A program made the position numbers and the translations under genes. Under the pieces are notes generated by a model. The model did no database searches. It was not told where the DNA came from and saw nothing but the letters and a program-made list of their open reading frames with translations. 30,139 bases of DNA from a virus: the IMG/VR virus record IMGVR_UViG_3300030108_003573, positions 1-30,139 of that record, one strand, 5' to 3'. Each line of letters begins with the position of its first letter. Positions within the stretch are counted from its first letter, which is position 1. Positions 1-5,696 of this stretch are shown here, one piece after another.

Positions 1-2
1 AA

Positions 3-629
3 TTAGTCTTGAAAATCTGTTTCGAGCAGGAGCGTGTATGTAAAAGAATTTCCATATCTCTTCTCCGCCTCTTCGGTCAGGTCCATGAACTCAGCGAAGT
101 CAGCGCTCTTAGCAAACACCTGACAACCGGCGCTCCACTTGTCAACCTGAACTGAGGAGCGTCCTGCTTTGTGTATGTTGATACCAAAGAAACCCGTGTC
201 AATCTTATCATCTGACATATCGTGGCGACGGTCGCCATCAGCATCGCGATAGACTCGGACGTTGCCGCCGCGCTGACACAGAGCTTCATACTTGCCCTGA
301 TGGAGATCTCGCTTATATACTCCTCGGTATTGATCCGGAACCAAGATGGCTGTGCCCTCTACATTAATGGGGTGCATTAGCCAATAGAGACCTGGGTCTG
401 TGGTAATGTCGGCGGTGAAGACCGTCCACGGTCCCTCTACCCTCTCCCGATAAATAACCACAATCGTGTCGTCAAACTTGTTGGGAATAGCGTTCTCAAC
501 ACGACGGACACCAATGATGTTTAGATTATATGGCTTATCTCTGTCAAAGAAAGCGTAGCCCTTCTTTTTCATCACCTGGCAATACATATTTGCCATAAGC
601 TCTGCTTGGAGCCCCTTAATCGTTGCCAT
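3..629 (-). CDS. YkuD/L,D-transpeptidase-like protein, candidate endolysin
   Basis: A 208-residue protein with no signal peptide or membrane segment. Near the C-terminus it has the layout of the YkuD active site: His153 in GINIHKAG, then Ser167-Ala-Gly-Cys169 in KWSAGCQVF. In YkuD enzymes this His and Cys are catalytic and act on peptidoglycan stem peptides. A stretch around residues 125-150 (VRVYRDADGD and following) is Asp-rich and could be a surface or metal-binding loop. Family knowledge suggests a peptidoglycan-active enzyme; use as a phage lysin is inference, and no holin is recognised beside it. The ATG at 629 has a strong GAGGAGAAG ribosome site. The preceding gene's stop lies 14 bases inside this gene. 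It is the last gene of a group starting at 1968. Alternative: a virion-associated peptidoglycan enzyme. Confidence 0.6.
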   Translation of the reverse strand: MATIKGLQAELMANMYCQVMKKKGYAFFDRDKPYNLNIIGVRRVENAIPNKFDDTIVVIYRERVEGPWTVFTADITTDPGLYWLMHPINVEGTAILVPDQYRGVYKRDLHQGKYEALCQRGGNVRVYRDADGDRRHDMSDDKIDTGFFGINIHKAGRSSVQVDKWSAGCQVFAKSADFAEFMDLTEEAEKRYGNSFTYTLLLETDFQD

Positions 630-861
630 CTTCTTCTCCTCGTATTACGCAGACCACCTCTGAGTCTGTCTCAATCCAGACACGAGCGCCACAAGACAGC
701 GGCTTGTCTGGAGAATAGATTACACGACACGGTCCATCAATGACGGCTTCGTGGCAATAATCATTTGATTTGTAGGTCTTAACCGTGAGTACAGGCTCAC
801 GCTCGTTGTTTTTTCGATTGGACCGAATAATGTGCTGATTAACATGTATCTTTTTCCTCAT
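616..861 (-). CDS. Small conserved phage protein of unknown function
   Basis: An 81-residue basic protein beginning MRKKIHVNQH and containing the segment SPDKPLSCGARVWIET. It resembles a small family of phage and bacterial proteins with a shared IHVNQH...SPDKPLSCGARVW pattern; I know of no assigned function. The frame is open to 900, but the ATG at 861 is preferred: it has AGAGGGAAG just upstream and lies 7 bases after the ClpP-like stop, while the longer version would run deep into that gene. The 3' end overlaps the YkuD-like gene by 14 bases, suggesting translational coupling. The C-terminus is acidic. No signal peptide, membrane segment or paired cysteines. Confidence 0.7.
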   Translation of the reverse strand: MRKKIHVNQHIIRSNRKNNEREPVLTVKTYKSNDYCHEAVIDGPCRVIYSPDKPLSCGARVWIETDSEVVCVIRGEEDGND

Positions 862-868
862 CTTCCCT

Positions 869-1549
869 CTATACGATGATGTCAGCGATGCCAAACTCAA
901 CAGCCTCTTCAGCTGAAAGGTAAATGTTTACCTTACGTTGTAGCATCTTCTTTAGTTGTGCTCGGGATAGGTCTGACTCATCCGCGAGCATCTTGATGTA
1001 CTGATCTTGAACCCAGCGAATCTCGTCAATCTCGTTCTCGACATTGTGAAGACCACCGGAGACGCCGCCGATGACACTGTGGATCATCACACGACAGTTT
1101 CTACCAATTTTGCGCTCACCCTTAGTTCCCGCTGCCAAGACTAAAACACCGGCTGACATTACCTTGCCCATCCCCAATGTGTGGATGGGGCAACTATCTC
1201 TGATAAGTCGCATACAGTCATAAATCGCAAACATCTCGGATGCGTTACCGCCAGGACTACAGATCATTAGTTGAATGGGATCTACAACCTCTTCCAAGCC
1301 CTCGGTCAAATCCTCGGGGTTCTTTGCCATGTATCGCTTGTCGGCGGCAAGGTGGAACAAGTTGTAGCAAAGCTGCCCCGCTTTCACCTCGTCAATGTCG
1401 CCGAACAGGGCAATGAGTCGATTGTCCACTGGCTCTTTGGCACTAGCCTCTAACAGCATCTCTAGTGCTGCTGCCTCTTGTGCCTCCTGTCGGGCTGCCT
1501 CTTCGGCAGCAGCCTTCTCGGCTGCCTCTTTTTCTTTTTTGGTTGCCAT
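869..1549 (-). CDS. ClpP-like serine protease (peptidase S14)
   Basis: A 226-residue protein with a ClpP fold pattern. The first ~38 residues are an Ala/Glu/Lys-rich helical extension absent from cellular ClpP. The core follows: the nucleophile Ser132 in GKVMSAG and His157 in MIHSVIGG, 25 residues apart exactly as in E. coli ClpP. The C-terminal SAEEAVEFGIAD matches the segment after the third triad residue, but the position usually Asp reads Asn208 (VNIYLSAEE). It could degrade proteins with a host Clp ATPase or act in head maturation, since S14-like enzymes serve as prohead proteases in some phages and an acidic scaffold-like gene lies just upstream. No ATPase partner is in the window. Start ATG 1549 follows GGAGAACACA. 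Confidence 0.85.
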   Translation of the reverse strand: MATKKEKEAAEKAAAEEAARQEAQEAAALEMLLEASAKEPVDNRLIALFGDIDEVKAGQLCYNLFHLAADKRYMAKNPEDLTEGLEEVVDPIQLMICSPGGNASEMFAIYDCMRLIRDSCPIHTLGMGKVMSAGVLVLAAGTKGERKIGRNCRVMIHSVIGGVSGGLHNVENEIDEIRWVQDQYIKMLADESDLSRAQLKKMLQRKVNIYLSAEEAVEFGIADIIV

Positions 1550-1560
1550 TGTGTTCTCCG

Positions 1561-1968
1561 TTATTTAAATTTACTGGCTTTGTCTAGATTTCTCTCAACG
1601 TATCTTAGTTGTTTCATCGCACCCGCCCAGTTGTGAAACTCAAGGCGACTTCTATATTTTCCTGGATATGCGGCAATAAAGTGTGCTATAACTGTCTCTC
1701 GCCAAATGCGAACCGCTTCGGCATCAAGGTCCTCTATAAATTTTATGGACTCTCCTTCTACGCCCGCTTGCTTTAGCATTTTAATCTTTAGTTCTCGGAC
1801 ATATCCTGCGTCTTCGTCTAGAACCTGAAGCATCTTTAGTGCTTGAACTTCCACGACGCGCACGAACAATCCTAAATAGCCCATTCCGATAATATCAGAA
1901 CAAATCTTATGAAACAACATTCCAATTACGAATGCAAGAATGTTTACTATTATACTTGTCTCTATCAT
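1561..1968 (-). CDS. Membrane-anchored protein of unknown function
   Basis: A 135-residue protein. Residues ~4-20 (TSIIVNILAFVIGMLFH) form one hydrophobic segment near the N-terminus with no clear cleavage site, so it is probably a single-pass anchor. The rest is mixed-charge and helical, ending in a basic tail (LDKASKFK). I do not recognise the family. It is the first gene after the promoter at 1996-2024 and has a GAGG ribosome site 5 bases before ATG 1968. It leads a group with the ClpP-like protease, a small conserved protein and the YkuD-like protein, so a role in late protein processing or lysis (holin- or spanin-like) is possible but unsupported by any motif. Confidence 0.7.
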   Translation of the reverse strand: MIETSIIVNILAFVIGMLFHKICSDIIGMGYLGLFVRVVEVQALKMLQVLDEDAGYVRELKIKMLKQAGVEGESIKFIEDLDAEAVRIWRETVIAHFIAAYPGKYRSRLEFHNWAGAMKQLRYVERNLDKASKFK

Positions 1969-1983
1969 GTTTCCTCAATAAAA

Positions 1984-2021
1984 AACCGCTGTAAGATTAT
2001 AGCACAAATCTTACAGCGGTT
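1984..2021 (-). terminator. Rho-independent terminator of the acidic protein gene
   Basis: A perfect 15-base-pair inverted repeat (1984-1998 with 2007-2021, 8-base loop). On the minus strand it is followed by TTTTATT. It lies 22 bases after the stop of the acidic scaffold-like gene. The loop and inner stem carry the -10 box of the next promoter. Confidence 0.85.
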
Positions 2022-2024
2022 CAA
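1996..2024 (-). promoter_or_regulatory. Sigma-70-type promoter embedded in a terminator
   Basis: Minus-strand -35 TTGAAC (2019-2024), 17-base spacer, extended -10 TGCTATAAT (TATAAT at 1996-2001). The predicted start near 1989 lies inside the 3' arm of the terminator hairpin, so the new transcript cannot re-form that hairpin. It would drive 1968 down to 3 with a leader of about 20 bases. Confidence 0.7.
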
Positions 2025-2043
2025 GATTGAAACCGTAAAATAA

Positions 2044-2781
2044 TTACTTCTTTGCCATTGCCTTTACTAGGCGGGCGGTTACACGCTTGGCAACCTCATT
2101 GATTAGGTCGGCGTCATCGACAACCTCAACGTTCTCTAACATGGCATCGACCTCAACCGCATCGTCGTCGTCATCAACGTCAACTGCGACCTCAGCCTCG
2201 GGAGCGGCGTCCATCTCGGGAGCTGCATCATCATCGCGCTCAACATCTAGATCTAGGTCGAGTTTGTCGGCGAGGTCTTCAAGGGCAGACGCTAGGGCAT
2301 CTTCAATGCGGTCACGAACGTCAGCGGGGATGTCGCCATCCTCCATGGCGTCCATCTCGCCCTCCATATCATCCATCTCGTCACGCTCCCGGTCAGCCTC
2401 GGCGTCCATGTCACTCAGCTCGCGCTCTGTAGCGTCAAGCTTCTCGGCGTCGTCAGCCTCTTCCATATAGTCGCGAGCGCCAGGCTCATCGTCCTCGTGG
2501 GCGCCCTCATTGGCATAGTCAACGCGACCGTGACCTGGGGTCTTGGCGAGGGTGCCCTCAGCACCACGCTTCTCAGCGCCCTTACGCATATCTGCGCCAG
2601 GCTTCTCCTTCTTTGCGGTATAATCCTTGTCTTCCTCCATAGGCTCGTCATCGTCACGACCACCAGAGGGGCAGTGCATCTCGTCAAGACGGTCGACGAA
2701 GGGGCTTGTTAGGGGCTCCATGTTCGCAAGCTTCATGAAGCGACGGATGGTGGCTTCATTTAGTAGTTTCTCATTGCTCAT
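2044..2781 (-). CDS. Highly acidic protein, candidate head scaffold/prohead core
   Basis: A 245-residue, extremely Asp/Glu-rich protein. The N-terminus NEATIRRFMKLANMEPL is a non-acidic helical motif like the start of some T4-like phage head or prohead-core proteins. Residues ~40-110 are charged and low-complexity, ~105-190 are largely helical and acidic, ~195-225 are Asp/Val repeats, and the C-terminus (AKRVTARLVKAMAKK) is basic and amphipathic. An acidic helical body with a basic tail is typical of scaffolding proteins that bind the inner capsid surface, but the role is inferred from composition only. ATG 2781 has AGGAGA upstream. It stands alone with a strong terminator after it, and a ClpP-like protease follows, which would suit scaffold removal. 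Its GAC/GAT-rich codons create long antisense open frames. Confidence 0.75.
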   Translation of the reverse strand: MSNEKLLNEATIRRFMKLANMEPLTSPFVDRLDEMHCPSGGRDDDEPMEEDKDYTAKKEKPGADMRKGAEKRGAEGTLAKTPGHGRVDYANEGAHEDDEPGARDYMEEADDAEKLDATERELSDMDAEADRERDEMDDMEGEMDAMEDGDIPADVRDRIEDALASALEDLADKLDLDLDVERDDDAAPEMDAAPEAEVAVDVDDDDDAVEVDAMLENVEVVDDADLINEVAKRVTARLVKAMAKK

Positions 2782-2878
2782 TATAAGTTTTCTCCTATTT
2801 TAGGGTTTCAATCAGTAAATAGTCTCAAATAGATAAAAAAGCCGCCGTTAGTGACAACTTCTCTATCTACAATAAGTA

Positions 2879-3133
2879 TCAGCTGGAATTGCTAAAATCC
2901 CTTAATCTAGTATTTTTAGCTGCAATCTTGGCTATAGCCGTGTCTTGCAATTGCTTAACTCTAACAAAACTTATGCCAAGACGCTCACCGACTTCTCTTA
3001 AAGTCATCGGTCCATGCTTCTCTGCGGCGATAAGTGTGCAGTTCAAATCATCTTTATAGTCAATCCACTGCCGACACTCACAATCCTGACAAGGCTTGTT
3101 CGCCAAAGTAACTCCTATTTTACATTTTCTCAT
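2879..3133 (-). CDS. Sigma region 4-like helix-turn-helix protein
   Basis: An 84-residue protein. Residues ~41-68 (GPMTLREVGERLGISF then VRVKQLQ) match the helix-turn-helix of sigma-70 region 4, which reads -35 elements. The N-terminus carries four cysteines (C4, C15, C18, C20), possibly a small metal site, and one more at C32. No sigma region 2 is present, so it cannot be a complete sigma factor. It may bind DNA or appropriate host RNA polymerase. ATG 3133 overlaps the upstream stop in an ATGA junction, so the two small regulator-like genes are probably translated together. 97 bases without a gene follow; I see no convincing terminator there. Confidence 0.65.
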   Translation of the reverse strand: MRKCKIGVTLANKPCQDCECRQWIDYKDDLNCTLIAAEKHGPMTLREVGERLGISFVRVKQLQDTAIAKIAAKNTRLRDFSNSS

Positions 3134-3471
3134 AAATCTGGATGCTCCTCTTCCATCAAGTCAAATATACTTTCAATAACATCATCATCCAAAGCAAACT
3201 TCCTTCTGGTTTGTTGACCCTTTTCATAGAGGTCCCTATTCTTCTTAAGGGAGTTCTTGCCTTGTCTCTTTTTTCTTTTCTTCTCTCGCTTATATTTCTC
3301 GACGTATTCAAGTAGATTGCGGTCCTGCTCTAGGTATCCCGAAATCATGGCGCGAAAGAACTCGGACTGTGTCATCCCATCGTATCCCAGGCGAATTCGA
3401 AAGTCCGCCTGGCGCTTCGTGGTGTCTGTAAAGACAATCCTTTTGTCTAAGTCTTCCTTGGGTATAGTCAT
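3130..3471 (-). CDS. Small basic protein with possible ribbon-helix-helix N-terminus
   Basis: A 113-residue, strongly basic protein. Residues ~8-48 (KRIVFTDTTKRQADFRIRLG, then a helix containing TQSEFFRAMISGYLEQD) look like a strand followed by two helices, as in ribbon-helix-helix DNA-binding proteins. Residues ~58-90 are Lys/Arg-rich and probably disordered or coiled-coil. The C-terminus turns acidic (ALDDDVIESIFDLMEEEHPDL, first part). DNA or RNA binding is inferred from shape and charge; no family is certain. Its ATG overlaps the GuaC-like stop (TAATG). The next gene carries a sigma-region-4-like motif, so the pair may be regulatory. Confidence 0.6.
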   Translation of the reverse strand: MTIPKEDLDKRIVFTDTTKRQADFRIRLGYDGMTQSEFFRAMISGYLEQDRNLLEYVEKYKREKKRKKRQGKNSLKKNRDLYEKGQQTRRKFALDDDVIESIFDLMEEEHPDL

Positions 3472-4505
3472 TATCGCCCAAGGATGTGGGTTGAACTCTC
3501 AACCTGTCCAGCGCTGGTCTGGTGAATGAACTGTGCGTTCAGCTGGAACTCCGGGATGCTGCGGCTGCCCGTGTAGGATAGACCGCTGCGGATACCATTA
3601 ACCAAGTCGTCAACGATGTACTTCACCTTGCCCTTGAAGGGCACGAAGGTTGCGATGCCCTCCAGCGACGACGCACGTCCACGCCAAGCAAGTTGTGCTT
3701 CGCGAGATGCCATGCCTCGGTACTCCTTCATCTTGGAGCCGTCAGCAGCCTGAAGAATCTTGCCAGGAGTCTCGGTTGTCCCTGAGAACATAGAGCCGAT
3801 CATAACAAAATCTGCCCCTGCTCCAAGAGACTTTACAATATCCCCACTGGTCTTGATGCCACCATCAGCGATGATGGGAATCGTGCCTGCATATTCTGAC
3901 TCACTGCAGTCAAGAACGGATTGGAAGGTTGGAACACCGTGACCGGTCTGGACACGAGTAGAACAGATGGAGCCTCCGCCGATTCCAATGCGAACAGAGT
4001 GGGCGCCCCAGTCTGCCAGGTCTTCATAGCCCTTGCGTGTTGCAACATTTCCTGCCATAATATGAATATTGTCAGGCAGGTCGCGGCGAAGGCGGCGGAG
4101 GGCATCCTTCATCATAATGTGATGACCGTGGGCTACATCGACGCAGAGTATGGTGGCACCTGCATTATACAGCGCCTCGGCTCTCTCCATAAAGTCGCCC
4201 GTGATAGCAATCGCTGCTGCGACGGGCTTGTTGGGGGCTGCGTTCGCCACATTCCAAGCCATATCCTTCTGGTCCCTAATAGAATTATAGCGATGAATTA
4301 CACCCAGCGCGCCTAGCTCAGCTAGCGCCAGCGCCATCTCGGTCTCCACTACTGTGTCCATTGGGCTTGCAATAATTGGAAGCTCAAAGCGGTTGTCTTT
4401 GTCCAGCTCTGAGACAAGCGAGACCTCGCTACGACTTTCAATATCTGAATACTGGGGCACCACCAGCACATCATCATAACTTAGTGCCTGATTAAACTGT
4501 GTCAT
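3471..4505 (-). CDS. GMP reductase / IMP dehydrogenase family enzyme
   Basis: A 344-residue TIM-barrel enzyme of the IMPDH/GMPR family. Visible features are DDVLVVPQYS near the N-terminus, ASPMDTV (46-52), the catalytic loop GGGSICSTR (Cys181, Thr183), the phosphate-binding ADGGI (213-217), EYRGMASREA (261-270) and PFKGKV...GIRSGLSYTG near the C-terminus. It lacks the CBS domains of most IMP dehydrogenases. Its length and its short loop after YRGMAS fit GMP reductase (GMP + NADPH to IMP + NH3) better, but an IMPDH role (the committed step to GMP) is not excluded. The frame opens at 4517; ATG 4505 is preferred because GGAG lies 6 bases before it. It overlaps the upstream gene by 14 bases. It belongs to the phage nucleotide-supply set. 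Confidence 0.85.
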   Translation of the reverse strand: MTQFNQALSYDDVLVVPQYSDIESRSEVSLVSELDKDNRFELPIIASPMDTVVETEMALALAELGALGVIHRYNSIRDQKDMAWNVANAAPNKPVAAAIAITGDFMERAEALYNAGATILCVDVAHGHHIMMKDALRRLRRDLPDNIHIMAGNVATRKGYEDLADWGAHSVRIGIGGGSICSTRVQTGHGVPTFQSVLDCSESEYAGTIPIIADGGIKTSGDIVKSLGAGADFVMIGSMFSGTTETPGKILQAADGSKMKEYRGMASREAQLAWRGRASSLEGIATFVPFKGKVKYIVDDLVNGIRSGLSYTGSRSIPEFQLNAQFIHQTSAGQVESSTHILGR

Positions 4506-4770
4506 CTGATTCTCCATACACTTGTTCTACTGCTTTTTGTGCGGCTTCCCAACAAGTGGGACAATATAAGCGCACCTGCTGTTCGTCACTTCGCACGACT
4601 ACACTCCAAGATGATACCATATCACGGTCCCTCTTGTCAAACGTTTTGGTGCACGCGGAGCATTCGTCTGGGAGTTTATTGAAAAGAAACATCTTTTCTG
4701 CTAGCTCATCTTCAGAAGCCCCTTGCTTCTTGAGTTGTCTCTCCAGCGCCCGTCGCTCTTTGCGGTTCAC
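4492..4770 (-). CDS. Zinc-ribbon-like small protein
   Basis: A 92-residue protein starting with the basic stretch NRKERRALERQLKKQG, followed by two CxxC pairs: Cys37-Ser-Ala-Cys40 and Cys70-Pro-Thr-Cys73. Between them the chain is strand-rich (MVSSWSVVVRSDEQQVRLYC). This is the layout of a zinc ribbon. The function is unknown; nucleic-acid or protein binding is the usual role for such modules. The start is a GTG at 4770, four bases upstream of the dUTPase stop and preceded by AGGGAC. It lies between dUTPase and the GuaC-like gene, but nothing in the sequence ties it to nucleotide metabolism. Confidence 0.7.
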   Translation of the reverse strand: MNRKERRALERQLKKQGASEDELAEKMFLFNKLPDECSACTKTFDKRDRDMVSSWSVVVRSDEQQVRLYCPTCWEAAQKAVEQVYGESDDTV

Positions 4771-5225
4771 GTCCCTGTGCTCCCAAAGCCGCCTTCTCCA
4801 CGCTCCGTCATTGCGATTGGATACCAGTTATAAAGGTCTCCCCCATGGGTTTCCATCGCTCGAAAATGCACGACGGGCACCATCACAATCTGGGCAATCT
4901 TGGATCCAGCCTCAACAATCTGAGTCTCGGTGCCGATGTTGTGAAGGTTGATAAGGACCTCTCCGTCATAGCCAGCGTCAATCACACAGGCGCCCACCAC
5001 CAGCGAGCGCTTGGAGGCGAGACCTGAGCGGTTCTTAACCTCTAGCATATAGCCATGAGGCACGCCGAACCGATAGCCCGTCTGAAGGACCACACTGTCA
5101 CCAGGCTCGATTATAACAGAGGTGCTATTCTCTGGGTTGTAAAATACATCAAGCCCTGCATCACTTGGGTTAGATCGCGATGGGGGCTTTGCCGAATCGC
5201 GCATCCTTGCATACTCTAAAATCAT
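4767..5225 (-). CDS. dut: dUTP diphosphatase (trimeric dUTPase)
   Basis: A 152-residue protein of normal trimeric dUTPase length, hydrolysing dUTP to dUMP and diphosphate. This keeps uracil out of phage DNA and supplies dUMP for ThyX. The family motifs appear in order: SDAGLDVF (21-28), RSGLA (66-70), GACVIDAGYDGEV (78-90, with the uracil-pocket Tyr86 and catalytic Asp83), the ...AGSKIAQIV segment (107-114) and the C-terminal P-loop-like ERGEGGFGSTG (141-151), which closes over the triphosphate. The ATG at 5225 overlaps the preceding stop (ATGA). Complete, with no odd replacements. Confidence 0.96.
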   Translation of the reverse strand: MILEYARMRDSAKPPSRSNPSDAGLDVFYNPENSTSVIIEPGDSVVLQTGYRFGVPHGYMLEVKNRSGLASKRSLVVGACVIDAGYDGEVLINLHNIGTETQIVEAGSKIAQIVMVPVVHFRAMETHGGDLYNWYPIAMTERGEGGFGSTGT

Positions 5226-5536
5226 TGGGTTCTTCCTGTTCTGGTCATTAGACCTTCATAGATTGATAGGAACTGGTCCATATCAACATCGGCTGTCATC
5301 ATACGATAAGCCTTTACGGTTAGGCTGATTTCCTCTCCGGTGAGCCAGCCCTGCTCCTTAAACTCTGCCTTGAGTTCGCGCTTTTGTTCCTTAAAGGGCT
5401 CCATCGCATCCTCAATGGCACGCAGTGAGCGGATGTATTCAATCATCTTCTCCTGCTTCTTCTCTTGCTCTGAGCGAGCCTCTACCTCGCCCACAATCTC
5501 AATATCTTCTGAAACATTTAGATAGTTTGTATTCAT
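5222..5536 (-). CDS. Small coiled-coil protein of unknown function
   Basis: A 104-residue charged protein. Residues ~18-65 form a long helix rich in Glu, Lys and Gln (EARSEQEKKQEKMIEYIRSL, then an EPFKEQKRELKAEF segment), probably a coiled coil. The rest reads like a small strand-helix domain (GEEISLTVKAYRMMTADVDM). I do not recognise the family. Its ATG shares bases with the stop of the 50-residue basic protein (TAATG) and its stop overlaps the dUTPase ATG, so it is translated within the DnaE operon. A replication accessory role would fit the neighbours but has no direct support. Confidence 0.7.
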   Translation of the reverse strand: MNTNYLNVSEDIEIVGEVEARSEQEKKQEKMIEYIRSLRAIEDAMEPFKEQKRELKAEFKEQGWLTGEEISLTVKAYRMMTADVDMDQFLSIYEGLMTRTGRTQ

Positions 5537-5688
5537 TATCGTCTCCTTCCAGAGCCCTGTCCTCGGGGCTTCTTCTTGTATCCCTTTGCACCACCATGGT
5601 GACCGGGTTGAATATACTTGGTAAACGCACCCTTTCCCTGGCGCGTATTCTTTCCTGCTCTCCTGTTGCCTGTTTCTTTCTGTGCCAT
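5536..5688 (-). CDS. 50-residue very basic protein
   Basis: A 50-residue open frame lying exactly between the DnaE stop and the next gene. It begins MAQKETGNRRAGKNTRQGKG and ends PRGQGSGRRR. About a third of the residues are Lys or Arg, with Gly/Gln spacers and a central IQPGHHGGAKGYKKK. It has AGGAGC upstream of ATG 5688, and its stop overlaps the following ATG (TAATG). That spacing and the ribosome site mark it as a real gene. Its composition resembles nucleic-acid-binding tails such as those of ribosomal or histone-like proteins; binding DNA or RNA is inference. It should be disordered in solution. Confidence 0.75.
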   Translation of the reverse strand: MAQKETGNRRAGKNTRQGKGAFTKYIQPGHHGGAKGYKKKPRGQGSGRRR

Positions 5689-5696
5689 TATTGCTC

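Noticed and set aside
1949-1954. TATAAT within the first codons of the membrane-anchored protein
   Set aside because: The only partial -35 (TTGAGG, 18-base spacing) coincides with the ribosome site; a start here would miss the gene's own ATG.
2087-2470. Long plus-strand frame encoding a serine-rich protein
   Set aside because: It is the antisense shadow of the Asp-rich gene (GAC/GAT codons read as Ser codons in reverse); low complexity and no ribosome site.
2782-2878. Possible terminator at the T6 run before the acidic protein gene
   Set aside because: The sequence before the T run does not fold into a stem of more than three pairs.
5109-5117. Extended -10-like TGTTATAAT in the dUTPase gene
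   Set aside because: No acceptable -35 at any normal spacing and it lies mid-gene with no downstream reason for a start.
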